Positions 32,941 through 43,405 of a DNA stretch of 64,000 nucleotides are shown in pieces. The stretch's first letter is position 1. Each line of letters starts with the position of its first letter. The DNA is from Aculops lycopersici. Taxonomy: Eukaryota > Arthropoda > Arachnida > Trombidiformes > Eriophyidae. The stretch is from NCBI GenBank assembly GCA_015350385.1, contig WNKI01000002.1, forward strand, positions 10,299,221-10,363,220. The letters are read 5' to 3'. The position numbers and the translations under genes are program-made. A model generated the notes under the pieces. The model was not told where the DNA came from. It did no database searches and saw nothing but the letters and a program-made list of their open reading frames with translations.

Positions 32941-35523
32941 CTTGAGCACCAAAACTTCACTTCCGGTCGGAAAGACTATTCTTTTGTTGCGGTTGCTATT
33001 ATTGTTGTTGTTGTTTTCTTGATTTCTCTTACTATCAATGAAAAATCCTGTCGTCACTTTCGAAGTTCACCTTCCCTTTTCTTACTTCAACTTCTGATGC
33101 AAAATGATATTTCAATTTACATCGTCGTCTATTCAAGAGTCTCGTTGCTTGCTATTTGATTGACGGCCAAATTTAATCTCAACCAGAAACTAACCAGGTT
33201 GCCAAAATCCAAGAACTGAAACAACTCTTTGATACTTGTGACTCTAAATCACTCGGGCCAATAGGTAACGCCCACCTCGCCGTCGTCGTCAGATTTAAGC
33301 AAGTGGGGTGCCGCTACAGCGGTAACTCGATGGTTGCGCAACAGGTTGGCAAAAGTCTAGTAGTGACAGCGATGGTGGCGGTAACTTGATGGAGACAACG
33401 TCCAAGTAGTTTGATGCCGCTAACGGCTAACACAAAGTTTTGTCTGCCAACAGGAACAGCAGCCCCAGCAACCTGTTGTTATCTAGCGAAAGTCTCGAAT
33501 CAATTACTTCGGTTCGCTGGCTACGGGTATAACTGCGGTCATGTGAGGCGGAGTCTGACCGATATACGGATAGACACTGAAACACAATCTAACGGCGCGC
33601 CAACAAGACAACCAGAAGCGAGTTCGATAAGAGTTTGCTTTGGTCAGTTTGCTCGGATGGCTAGAGAGCAAAAGATCCAAGAAATCTAACAGGACGACTA
33701 GACCAGAAACCCGAGTGACAATCGAGTTCAAGTGATAATCTCAATCATCGAGGTAATTAAGATTTGAAACCTCAGTTGTACTAGCAACAGCAGCATTGGA
33801 ACAAGCAACAGAAAAGGTAACATAACCGCAACTTCCTGACTATCCGTTATACTGCCTGTTTAATATCACGATCTAGATTACACTTGCTTCCGAAGGTAAC
33901 TGTCTCCATTGCCTGCTGTCATTCCCTCTTATACCAAAAAGACTCATTCGCTTTTTGTGTGTCACAATCTATCGCTCTTTCGTTTGATCGTCACCAGAGA
34001 GATGACAAGGTTTAGTCGTAGTTCGAATTTATCCCCTTGCTTGCTTAGATTCAAAGGATGTGGACATCATCCACTCCAACTTTGATCCATTCATTTGAAC
34101 AATCCTTTAAACATCGAGCAATTCGGCATGCAATACAAAGCTAGCTAACAACTCTCTTGGTTGACTCTCATGGCTAAACGATTGCTGAAAAGTAACGACT
34201 TCATTGTTGCTCTCCCTTTCACTCTTGTTAGGGCGAGACCATTAGTGCCACTCGAATCACTTTCAAGTGTATCTCTTTGCTCTATTGCTCGAGTTGTCGT
34301 TGTTCACGTTGCGCCCAATCGAGGACAAGACTCGAGTGGCTAAATTTAACACCATAATCGTGCGATAAATACTCAGCAAAACGTTGACTAAACTTGAGCT
34401 GAGTTGTCTAGCTTGTATGTCTCAACTAGACAGAGTCGATTTAAACAAGAGTAACAACCAATCGCTTCTGCACTCGCTCCTATGTCGTGTAAACTCTAAC
34501 AATTGATTGTTCAAAATCCTTGTCGTGGACTTCGAAATAATCTCAACCTTTTGGTTAGCTGAAATCCACTGGCGAGAGACATGATGTTTCATTCTTACAC
34601 AGCATTGATTTGAAGTGGTCATACAAGACGGCAGCAACAACCACTTGTTGTTACCACTGCAGCAGGTGTGTAGTGCGACAACCACCACTTGCACCTGTGA
34701 CGAGAGCGGCCACTTGATGAAGTAATTTACTCTCACCTACAGGCATCACAATCTGTACTGAAAGCACTATCACAAGCAACTTAGGCAGCCACATTAACAG
34801 CAACATACCTCAACTCGGCCAGACTGTTTTAATTGTTCGCAGTCAGTTAGGTGCTCGGTCGAGCCATTCGCTTAACGGCATGTCAAATTTTTGATAGAAT
34901 ACAATTTGACCATAGGAATGAATGGACTAGTGGAAACACACATATGCGCTTATGTAGAGAATCATTGGCCCGTGAAAGTTTTGTCCAACGCCCACGACAA
35001 AATTCAAATGCATTCTCAGATAAGAAATAGACTCCGATTAACCTTATTATCGTAGTCTAGCATTTTTCTCGAGAGTCCACTCCCATCACAGGTGCTACCC
35101 AGGTTATCGGTATCTGATCATATCAACAATATGAGCAGTCGAACTCTCGACACTTCGCATGACCTGAGCAACGTGCCTTTCAATTAAGTTACCATACCAA
35201 ATGTAGTAAAACGTGACGTAATTTTACGTTTGGAACTCGCATCATATCCTAACAATTATTCAAAGTTCAACGAATTTGAGTTTGAACTTGACATCAGCAA
35301 CGTAAACATATAGAAAGTGGACCAACATTCTAGCATCTCCATGATAATTTCGAAATAATTCAAGCTTCTCCTGGACTCTCTTGTATAAAATTTATCTTAT
35401 CATCGTTCTTCTTCATCGTAGGTATTTAATTTAGGATAACGTTTCTAATTTTACAATAGGTGATTTTTTATAATCCTCTTTGCTGAGCCCCTTTTTTCCT
35501 TCTTAAGTCCTTCCAATCAAGAG
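32941..35523. other. Gene-free interval between secreted protein and TMED genes
   Basis: About 2.6 kb. It should hold the promoter of the minus-strand secreted protein gene (just above 32940) and the 3' end of TMED (below 35524). The open frames at 33411-33731, 34161-34343 and 34422-34736 have no recognisable domain and unusual composition. AACAGGTT/AACCTGTT words occur at about 33344 and 33473, and CAGGTG/CACCTG at about 34664 and 34693. Confidence 0.5.
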
Positions 35524-36192
35524 CTACGTGGCTATGGAAGCTCGATGGCCAGAGAAAAAGCTCTTTAGGGTCCAAACTTGAATGGCTCCAATAAGAACCA
35601 CTGCCACAGTTTCCATTGCCGACCACCAAAATACTCTTGAATTGAGATCCTCGGCTCGTTTCCTACCCTTCGCCTCTGATAGTCTATAGTGAGTTAAGGC
35701 ATCAAAGACTGAGTTGAGATTTTCGTGTATATTTTCTGCAGCAGCTTCAAATTTGGTCATAGCAGTGGCAGCGGCGTGATTAGTATTGGGTAGGGGCTCT
35801 TCATCGCCAACAATGAACTCAAAATACACTAGCTTATGGCTAAAAGTTGAAAATTCGTTGTTGAAACAGAAGGTATATTGGCCTGACATTGACGCTGTCC
35901 ACTGATGTGTGTCGAATTGTTTCTTAACCCCTTGATATAAAATTGTTTGCCTTGGATCATATAATGTCATATCAACATCATAGTATCCACCTGTAACAAC
36001 TTGGAATTCAATGGTGGCCTTGGTGCCAGCTGCGATATCTTCATGGTAGCATTGCTTTGCATTGTCCGGCAACTCGAACGTTAGCTCTGTGGATTTAGAT
36101 TGCACTGGATAAATAAATATGCTTAAAATGACAGCTGCTAATGTAGTTATGGATGCCAACAAAACGAATGGCTCCCTACTTGAATGTAACAT
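35524..36192 (-). CDS. TMED7: p24/TMED family cargo receptor, TMED7-like
   Basis: This 222-residue type I membrane protein of the early secretory pathway works in COPII/COPI vesicle cargo selection. It has a signal peptide (about residues 8-32), a GOLD domain beginning ELTFELPDNAKQCYHEDI with the paired cysteines (C47 and the C in YTFCFNNEFSTF), and a helical stem with RKRAEDLNSRVFWWS. One membrane span (about 187-207) and a short cytosolic tail with the LKSFF motif follow. FELPDNAKQC and EFSTFSHKLVYFEF place it in the gamma branch (TMED3/TMED7). The usual C-terminal KK is absent, so ER retrieval would rely on the FF motif and partner p24 proteins. Single exon with ATG at 36192. Confidence 0.93.
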   Translation of the reverse strand: MLHSSREPFVLLASITTLAAVILSIFIYPVQSKSTELTFELPDNAKQCYHEDIAAGTKATIEFQVVTGGYYDVDMTLYDPRQTILYQGVKKQFDTHQWTASMSGQYTFCFNNEFSTFSHKLVYFEFIVGDEEPLPNTNHAAATAMTKFEAAAENIHENLNSVFDALTHYRLSEAKGRKRAEDLNSRVFWWSAMETVAVVLIGAIQVWTLKSFFSGHRASIAT

Positions 36193-37150
36193 CTTGTTGT
36201 CTGGGTATCTTTTGAGCTTAGCCTTATTCTATTACTAGCTTAATTAATGTCAATAAATGGGATTGTTTTAGCGGGCAATAATATTGGGGTTACACCTATA
36301 TAATTAGGTAAATTTCAATGATGACGTAATGATAAGAAGCATAATAACAAACCAAATCCTTGTCCAGTTCCATGTGAATCTGACAATGGTTATTTTGAGG
36401 TGCACTTTTCCAATGGAAGAGAGCTGAGGAAATGCGATGCATGACACCTCAGTAAGCGACGCGCGCGATTCAAAATTTTTCCGTCCTGCTGACACCACGG
36501 TGTGCACCATTTTGCACTGTCAAAATTAGTTGCATAATGCAACTTGCATCTGGATGGAGAATGGTGCGTGGTGCATACAAGATACGAGATACGTTACCGC
36601 AGGTAACAGGTGCATCACTTGCTCCTCCAAGTGGTTGGTAGTTAGAGTTTAATGTAACGCAACAACTCTTCGCCAGGGATTACATAACGTAAAATAACGG
36701 CCAACAAGTTGCCCCCTCGCATTTCTCTCGCTAACGCATAACTCGTTTGCAGCTCACCAATTCAAAACGCTCCTGGCAAGATGCCTCAGAGTTTCGAAGG
36801 CAGCCAACCCCTTGCTCCTCCTCAGAGTTAGACTGACCACTGGCTAACTGACCACTTGCCAAAAATCGCTTTTCATCCTCCATCCTCTGACTGCACCAAC
36901 TAGACTTACCTGATGCTAGTTATTTCGCTTCGCAAACACTGATCACGCCCACGAAACACTGCAGGCTTCTGATGCAAAGCTGACCGATATCTTATCCTTT
37001 CCACCTCGCAGATGACCCATTTGCAACCTCGCTTTCAACTCTCACTTGTTTCCCTTCATTTTTATAGTTATTTTTCAACCTTGAGCTTCCGAGCAATAGA
37101 AAATCTTTTATTGTCTTTGCTTAATCAATCAAACAAAAGCCAAAATAACC
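36193..37150. other. Divergent TMED/PDSS2 intergenic region
   Basis: This 958 bp region between the head-to-head TMED (minus) and PDSS2 (plus) genes must contain both promoters. It carries ACAGGTGC at about 36606 and repeated GTTACC/GGTAAC words near 36593-36610. No domain-bearing open frame is present. Confidence 0.5.
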
Positions 37151-38491
37151 ATGTTCAAGATTATCAACTCGTCAAATAAAGTCCACTACCGGAAGAGTGT
37201 GAGAGATCAACTGTTGCTCAAGGCCCAGCGAAAGCAACATCAAAACTCTCTCCTCATTAATCAAGTCAGACACTCATCACAATTATATCCAACCACAAGC
37301 CAGCGATGGGATGACGCAATGTTACAAGCGGAAGCCATTGTAGGTGACTCGAGTAACTTTTCGGGTTTGCAAAAATGGGTTAGTGGCGAGTTTAATAACA
37401 TCACAAAATACCTACAGCGATTGATGGGCACCAACCATCCAATGTTAGAGACAGCAAAGCGATGTACTTATATCAGTGAGGGTAAAATGGGTAGCGCTCA
37501 AGCTCGTGGTCTGACAGTTATCTTGACGGCAAAATCAATTGAAAGTTTAGCGCAGTACACACTGAAGGGTAAGAGCCATGAGGAGCTAATAAGGAATCAA
37601 GTGTCGCTGGCTGAAATGACTGAGATGACATACTCAGCCTACATGATTCATCGTGGAGTGATGGATTTGAAGATGGCAGGAGTGGAGCAGGTGGATTATG
37701 AGCTTACTAATCAGGGTGATACAAAGGAAGCCAAGGGTATTCATTATGGAAACAAAGTGTCAGTTTTGTGCGGTGACTTTCTACTCGCCTACGTGATGAG
37801 AGGACTTGGTGATCTATTTAGTAGTAAAGTGGTTGATTTGGTTGCCTCCGCCATCACCGACTTTATGGAGGGCGAGTTTTTGCTCATTGACGATTGGAGA
37901 AGTAAAAATTATCTGCTTTCGGAAGAATCGCGAGATTTGAAACGTTGGATGAGAAGATCTTATGCAACAATTGGGAGTCTTCAGGGGAATACATGCAAAG
38001 CTAGTCTAGTTCTCGCCAATATTGAAGGTAAACTCCAAAGAGATGCCCTTGAGTTTGGAAGAAACCTTGGCTTAGCTTGGCAAGCTCACACTGAACTTCA
38101 GCCATTCTTATCAGAAGTCTACGAGCCAATTGAACTACCTGACATGCCTGTCTATCCAGCTTACGATTTGAATTGTCTACCTGTACTACTATTTCTACGC
38201 GACTCTTACATTAGGAAGAACAATTTCAACTTGCTTCTAACTCAAATCAAGGCTCTTAATTTGGAGGAGCCCAAAAACCATTTCGGCCTCATCCATCAAC
38301 ATCGTCACCAGGAGCCAGCTGATTATGAGAAACTACACAGACTTATACTTGAGGATGGTGTGGCAATCAGGGAAACATATCGAATGATTCGAGAGCATAG
38401 TGAGAGGGCAATAAGACATCTTGAGTCGTTTCCACCAAGCGAGGCCAAAGATGTCTTGGGAAATATTTGCGAGTCGTTGTACAAAGTTTGA
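37151..38491 (+). CDS. PDSS2: Decaprenyl diphosphate synthase subunit 2
   Basis: This 446-residue protein is the non-catalytic partner of PDSS1 in coenzyme Q side-chain synthesis in mitochondria. It has the prenyltransferase fold but lacks both DDxxD motifs. At the first position there is YSAYMIHRGVMDL instead of HDDxxD, and at the second LAWQAHTELQPFL, which is typical of PDSS2. Other family signatures are SEGKMGSAQARG, GNKVSVLCGDFLLA, FMEGEFLLIDDW and RSYATIGSLQGNTCKASLVLA. The first 45 residues are basic with few acids, consistent with a mitochondrial presequence. Single exon. A poly(A) signal lies 54 bp after the stop, followed at once by MITE copy B. Confidence 0.93.
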   Translation: MFKIINSSNKVHYRKSVRDQLLLKAQRKQHQNSLLINQVRHSSQLYPTTSQRWDDAMLQAEAIVGDSSNFSGLQKWVSGEFNNITKYLQRLMGTNHPMLETAKRCTYISEGKMGSAQARGLTVILTAKSIESLAQYTLKGKSHEELIRNQVSLAEMTEMTYSAYMIHRGVMDLKMAGVEQVDYELTNQGDTKEAKGIHYGNKVSVLCGDFLLAYVMRGLGDLFSSKVVDLVASAITDFMEGEFLLIDDWRSKNYLLSEESRDLKRWMRRSYATIGSLQGNTCKASLVLANIEGKLQRDALEFGRNLGLAWQAHTELQPFLSEVYEPIELPDMPVYPAYDLNCLPVLLFLRDSYIRKNNFNLLLTQIKALNLEEPKNHFGLIHQHRHQEPADYEKLHRLILEDGVAIRETYRMIREHSERAIRHLESFPPSEAKDVLGNICESLYKV

Positions 38492-38544
38492 CAAATTGAG
38501 GTTAAATCAATATCAAGTTTGGCTCCGTGTTTTTATTGTTAGAA

Positions 38545-38550
38545 AATAAA
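38545..38550 (+). promoter_or_regulatory. Poly(A) signal of PDSS2
   Basis: A canonical AATAAA lies 54 bp after the PDSS2 stop codon and 13 bp before MITE copy B, implying a short 3' untranslated region that ends in or just before the element. Confidence 0.6.
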
Positions 38551-38562
38551 GTCTTCGACTCA

Positions 38563-38778
38563 TACAGTACTATCCAAATATTTGGTCGCCTCTCGCGCAG
38601 CTTCTCTTTCAATTTTAGTGGGTTTAATATGTAATTTTAGGTGAGCGCGTAATCTTGAAATCATGTTATGTAATTAGGTTGGTTCCATTAATGATGCATG
38701 TGAGAGATGTTGTTTTCTTGAAAATAGCGCGATATGCGCAGTCGATGAGACAAAATATTTGGATTGGATTGTATTGTA
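38563..38778 (+). mobile_element. Tc1/mariner-like MITE, copy B
   Basis: This non-coding element of about 216 bp begins TACAGTACTATCCAAATATT and ends in an inverted copy, slightly disturbed by a few extra bases (GGATTGGATTGTATTGTA). The interior carries TTTAATATGTAATTTTAGGT and a GCGCGATATGCGCAGTCGAT block shared with the other copies. It lies between the convergent PDSS2 and TOMM6-like genes. Confidence 0.85.
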
Positions 38779-38817
38779 TGTCAATATATTGACTGATTAA
38801 CACTACTTTAGGCTTCT

Positions 38818-39057
38818 TCAATATGGTGATACTTGCGCTGGACTAGGAGATTCAGCTGGCAGGATGCCCATCTCACATAGTGATCTTGCTGCGTAGACAC
38901 TTGCAGCAAAGAATGCAATACATTTGATCAAACCCCATCTGTAAGGATCGCGATAGTACTTATCAGTAAATGTTCGTATGAATGCAAATCTGGATGCACT
39001 TGGTTTGGTTATTGCCTTCTTGGTCGTAGGCTTTGTTCTGATAATTAGATTTTCCAT
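38818..39057 (-). CDS. TOMM6: TOM complex small subunit, TOMM6-like
   Basis: This 79-residue protein has one predicted membrane segment (about residues 44-62). The block FIRTFTDKYYRDPYRWGLIK, followed by CIAFFAASVYAARSLCEMGIL, lines up well with the animal TOM6 pattern: a basic amphipathic lead, FAAGVWLAR-like core, and short Pro-rich tail. TOM6 is a tail-anchored small subunit that stabilises the mitochondrial outer-membrane import pore. The N-terminus is longer and more basic than in human TOM6. The gene lies between MITE copies B and C, each within about 125 bp. Small proteins are hard to place, so confidence is moderate. Confidence 0.68.
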   Translation of the reverse strand: MENLIIRTKPTTKKAITKPSASRFAFIRTFTDKYYRDPYRWGLIKCIAFFAASVYAARSLCEMGILPAESPSPAQVSPY

Positions 39058-39181
39058 CTTGTTACTTGATAGGCGGTGAGGTCTTGGTTCAAGTAAAGCT
39101 TCTAAGATTGATTATAGAATGCAAGAATAAATATTTTAGTCGCGCTGGAACTTTCTCAAAATTAAACAACACAGCGAGAAC

Positions 39182-39387
39182 TGCAGTACAATCCAAATAT
39201 TTTGTCGCCTCTCGCAACTTCTCTTTCTATCTGGATGAGTTTAATATGTAATTTTAGATGAGCGCGTTATTTTGAAATCTTGTTATGTAATTAGGTTGGT
39301 TCCAGTAATGATGCATGTAAGTGATATCGTTTTCTTGAAGCTAGCGCGATATGTGCAGTCGATGAGACGACAAAATAAATGAATTGA
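39182..39387 (+). mobile_element. Tc1/mariner-like MITE, copy C (3' end degraded)
   Basis: This copy has a good 5' inverted repeat (TGCAGTACAATCCAAATATT) and interior, but the 3' end has decayed (GACGACAAAATAAATGAATT). It is in the same orientation as copies B and D. It lies about 260 bp upstream of the Hook start codon and may be part of that promoter region. Confidence 0.8.
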
Positions 39388-39649
39388 CCAGCCCCCTTAC
39401 TCGACCCAGCGCTATTTAACCAATAGAGATTACGCGTCGTTCATGTGCAAAGGGGTGTGTAACCCGAAAGCATGCTGGTTTCGTGCTTTCAATTTCAGTG
39501 CCTCTCAAAACTGGCCATGATCTTGATGAGATGGATAAACTTGATGAATTATATTTAGACTAGGTATTTTTCTTATTTATTATTGCATTTAACATTGACG
39601 TTGTTTCCTATTTGGTTTGCACACACAATATTATCGACACACTTCAAAC

Positions 39650-42196
39650 ATGATCGCCAACTCGAGTTTGTTGCAATGGTTGGCAACCTTCGAGTTGGAT
39701 GGCAAAGCGATTGTTGAAATTAAGGACGATGCTTATTACAATTTAGCTGATGGTTATGTTTGTGCTCGGATATTGAACCAGATAGAACCACGGTATTTCT
39801 CAAATAATTGGCTAGATGGTTTTAAGCCAGTGCCACCAAATGGAAGTTGGCGACTTCGTGTCTCTAATCTCAAGAGGATTTTACAAAAAATTCACGATTA
39901 TGCCAGTGATTTACAAAGCCAACAATTTAGAACAAGTGCAATAACACCTGACGTGGCTGTGATAGCCCAAAATTTCGATCCAGATCAAATAAGCCGCCTG
40001 ATTCAACTCATTCTATTTTGTGCCATCAATTGCGAGTCAAAACAAGATTATATTGAAAGGATACGAGATCTTCCAACACAAGTGAAACAGGATATCAAAG
40101 AAGCCATCGAAGAGCTTCTAGTTAGAAACGATGGCCAAGAAGCAGCTCCATCAACCAATAACAATAGTCGATTGAATACTAGTCAAGTGGACTCTTCCGT
40201 TAGGAGTGATACTGCTGGTTTAAATGCTAGTTATCGATCTAATTCTAGTTTAATTTCCTCAACACCAACAAAGACTCCGCAAAGAAGCTTTCTCGGGCGA
40301 AACTCATCTCAATCCTCATACGAGACTAGCAACTTAGATAACACATCTTCCCGATCAGTCGGTGGCTCCATCAAGACCATGGAAGATGTTGAGCAACGAT
40401 TGAATGAGGCTTTAAGATTGAAGGACGAGAAGTCCCAAGCTTGTCATGAGTTAGAGTTGAAGTTGAAACAATTACAAGTTCAATATGACCAGATGGCATT
40501 TGAGAATGAACGACTATTAAGTGAAAGACTCAAGCAGGATGCAAGTGTTAAGTCAACTGAGGCTCGCCGAGCCAGTACTTCGGCTAGTCAGGGTGGCAGT
40601 CCATCTAAAGATAGTGATAGAATAGCAACAGGACATAGCGATCAGCCTTCGAGTGATCTGATGAAAGTTCAGTATTACAAATTGCAAAATGAAGTTCACA
40701 GACTCAAGGACGAGATCATGAGAGTTGAAAATGAGAAGGAAGAGTTCAAGCTAAAGTCAAGTCTGTTGCAAGAGGATCTCGATAAACTGATGTCCAAACA
40801 CGATGAAATCAGAAATAAGGCGGATCAAGCTAAGAGGCTTCAAGACGAGCTTGATGAGCATAAGCAAATATCGGAGAAAGTGATAAGCTACGAGTCAAAG
40901 ATAGAAAATCTCACCAAGCGGTATAATGAAATGAAAGCTCAGTTAAAAAGTTTAGAGGAAAAGAATGTTGGACATATACAGACTATTGTGAAGCTAGAAG
41001 AAGATAACAAGCAATTGTCAAGGTCTGTAGGTCGAATTGATATTGTTAAGAAGCAATTACAAGAGATTCAAGTGAAACTTGGTGAAGAGACACACCGAGC
41101 CGATAAGGCTGAGGTTGAATTGGCTCGAGTTAATGAGAAATTTGCAGCAACCAAAAAAGAAAATGAAAAGCTTTATGAAACCACAAATCAACTAATTCAA
41201 TCAGCAGCTAGTAGCGGTGGTATTCGTGGTCAAGTTGTCGGTGGTGGTGAAGTAACAGGACAAATGAACAAAAGTTTTGCAGCTCTAAAATCGAGCGGCG
41301 GCGACTCACCTGATGGTCAACAAACTTCATCATCGTCGGCTAACAATTTGTCACCAACATCGAGTGTGGAGCTAAAAGAGCGACTTGTTAGGTTGGAGAT
41401 TGAAAATGAAATGTTACAAAACAAACTAAATTCCAAACGAGAAGGTGATAATGCAATATTAGGTGGACTTCTCGACAATGCCAACTCTAGGTGCTCAAAT
41501 TTGGAGATGGAAAATCGGCAAGCTAAGAAAAAGATTTTACTGTTAGAGTCACGATTGAAAGATCTCACAAACCTGCACGGTGGTGTAGGGCCCTCCAATT
41601 ATAGCGGTACCAGTGCCTTACCTAATGATTCTAGTTCCGATAATATGCTTGCCTTAATAAGTCGAGTAGAGGAGTTGCAACGTCTTCTTTTCCAAAGAGA
41701 TCAAGAAATCATGGAACTGGAGACCAAGTATAAGAAAAATTTACAGAAAGCTAGGGAGCTCATAAAGGCAGTCAACAATAATCAGTCTATCAACAATAGC
41801 TTAAATCCAGCTTGCATGTCATCAGCATCATCCTTTAACTCCGGTTCACTAGACGAGGCCAACCTGTTGAGGATGAAGCTTCGTGAAAGAGAGGACCGAC
41901 TGATAGAAATGGAAAGGGAGTTTTCTAAGTACAAGCGATTGAAGGAAGTTCATGAGAGATTGATAATGACGGCATTTTATGGATTGGTAAGTATAGTTGT
42001 TTAGTCGAAACATGTACATGTATGGTGTAAATCACTGAGAACGAAGCTAACCTTTCATCATGTTTCCAATGATTCATCACACCAGACAACTCCAATGCAA
42101 TGGAAAAACGCCGAGAAACGACTTGAGCGAAGTACCCTAACATCGCCGCCAAACACTGCCAGCTCCTCTTTGAATCACTCAAAGCATAGCCATTAA
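39650..42196 (+). CDS. HOOK: Hook family dynein activating adaptor (two exons)
   Basis: Exons are 39650-41986 and 42086-42196, with a 99 bp GTAAGT...CCAG intron, giving about 815 residues. The N-terminal Hook domain (1-155) has SLLQWLATFELDG, then DGYVCARILNQIEPRYF and FCAINCESKQDYIERI. This domain binds the dynein light intermediate chain. A Ser/Asn-rich linker follows, then long coiled coils (about 235-500 and 575-780). The second exon completes the conserved TAFYGL..TPMQWKN end of animal Hook proteins, which confirms the splice. Hook links cargo to dynein-dynactin or kinesin-3. Start chosen at ATG 39650, which opens directly into the Hook fold. AATAAA follows the stop by 2 bases. A 192 bp piece (41600-41791) is duplicated at 30579-30770. 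Confidence 0.93.
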
Positions 42197-42198
42197 GC

Positions 42199-42204
42199 AA
42201 TAAA
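42199..42204 (+). promoter_or_regulatory. Poly(A) signal of Hook
   Basis: AATAAA begins two bases after the Hook stop codon (TAA GC AATAAA), implying a 3' untranslated region of only some 20-30 bases. Confidence 0.55.
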
Positions 42205-42509
42205 GAGTTTATCTATTATCTAGGCCAAATGATCTTACCTGTTTTTTGTCCACTTGAATGTAGCCTTCGAATCTATGCACTTTCGACGCATCCACTGTTG
42301 GTTGAAGCTGAGCGCTTTAACGATTGGTCGCACATCATGAAAATGGTTATGCAACTACAGAAACACATTAGATTTTGGACACACTGTAAATTTTGTCTTT
42401 GTTTACATTTTTCTGTCCTGATATTATAATTACTTAGGTCACCAATACCAATAGTATCAATCTCATTAATTAAATGATGACATCTCAACAACACTTATAT
42501 TGACAGCAG

Positions 42510-43091
42510 ATGGTGGATACTGAATCGACATTCCGGAGAATGCTTAGGACAGTTTATCGCGCTGGTTTCATTCCATCGCTATCCTACAATGTGGTGCTTA
42601 ACAAACTGAATCTTCGCCCATGGTACAATAGGGTGGATAATAAAGTCATTATAGGAGCTTTGCCATGGATATCTATACAGAAGGAATTGATTGAACACGA
42701 AAATGTCCGAGGTGTTGTGTCGATGAATGAAGATTTTGAATTGCAATGGTTGAAGAGATGGTTTGCGTCAGGTGATCATTGGACACGATGCAATGTTAGG
42801 TTTTTACAATTACAAACTCAAGATATCTTCGAAACACCTTCACAGGATAAACTCAAGGCTGGAGTGGAGTTTATAATGTCAACAAACGATGACGAGAGTG
42901 TTTATGTCCATTGTAAGGCTGGCCGAACGAGAAGTGCAACTTTAGTTTGTTGTTATTTGATGAAACAGAACAATTGGACGCCCGAACAAGCACATGATCT
43001 CTTGGCTACAAAGAGACCCCAGTTGGCTTTGCATAGTCCCCAATGGCGAGCATTGAGGCAATTTTATTCAGACAATGTAGATATTAAATAA
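42510..43091 (+). CDS. PTPMT1: Mitochondrial phosphatase PTPMT1
   Basis: This 193-residue dual-specificity-type phosphatase dephosphorylates phosphatidylglycerophosphate during cardiolipin synthesis on the matrix side of the inner mitochondrial membrane. It has the N-terminal RPWYNRVDNKVIIGALPW motif typical of the family, a VVSMNEDFEL loop equivalent to the MNEEYE substrate loop, and the active-site P-loop VHCKAGRTRSA (C135, R141). The acidic loop around D105 is FLQLQTQDIF. The length is close to the human protein. Single exon, 313 bp after the Hook stop on the same strand. MITE copy D starts about 35 bp after its stop codon, so it may supply the 3' end of the transcript. Confidence 0.93.
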   Translation: MVDTESTFRRMLRTVYRAGFIPSLSYNVVLNKLNLRPWYNRVDNKVIIGALPWISIQKELIEHENVRGVVSMNEDFELQWLKRWFASGDHWTRCNVRFLQLQTQDIFETPSQDKLKAGVEFIMSTNDDESVYVHCKAGRTRSATLVCCYLMKQNNWTPEQAHDLLATKRPQLALHSPQWRALRQFYSDNVDIK

Positions 43092-43125
43092 TTTGAAATC
43101 ATTCGATTTGTGAGAAAGTAACGTA

Positions 43126-43334
43126 AACAGTACTATCCAAATATTTTGTCGCCTCTTGCGCAACTTCTCTTTCAACTTTGATGGGTTTAATATGTAATTT
43201 TAGGTGAGCGCGTAATCTAGAAATAACGTAATTAGGTTGATTCCATTAATGATGCATGTGAGACATGTTGTTTTCATGGAAATAGCGCGATATGCGCAGT
43301 CGATGAGACGACAAAATATTTGGATTGTACTGTA
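43126..43334 (+). mobile_element. Tc1/mariner-like MITE, copy D
   Basis: This element of about 209 bp has the best-preserved 3' inverted repeat (GACAAAATATTTGGATTGTA then CTGTA) and a 5' end reading AACAGTACTATCCAAATATT. It lies between PTPMT1 and the release factor gene. The flank after it (AAAGCATGTGCACGTGCTTT) is also present next to copy A, which shows that copies A and D belong to the same duplicated block. Confidence 0.85.
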
Positions 43335-43405
43335 TTAAAAAGCATGTGCACGTGCTTTGACGCCGCAAGCCATGTGGATGGTGCAACTTAAGTTTTGAGC
43401 CCAAA

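Noticed and set aside
32941..33057. Asn-rich N-terminal extension of the secreted protein
   Set aside because: It begins at GTG and would bury the signal peptide 50 residues inside the protein; ATG 32940 is the better start.
39617..39649. Upstream extension of Hook (MHTQYYRHTSN)
   Set aside because: It begins at TTG, not ATG; the ATG at 39650 gives the expected start of the Hook domain.
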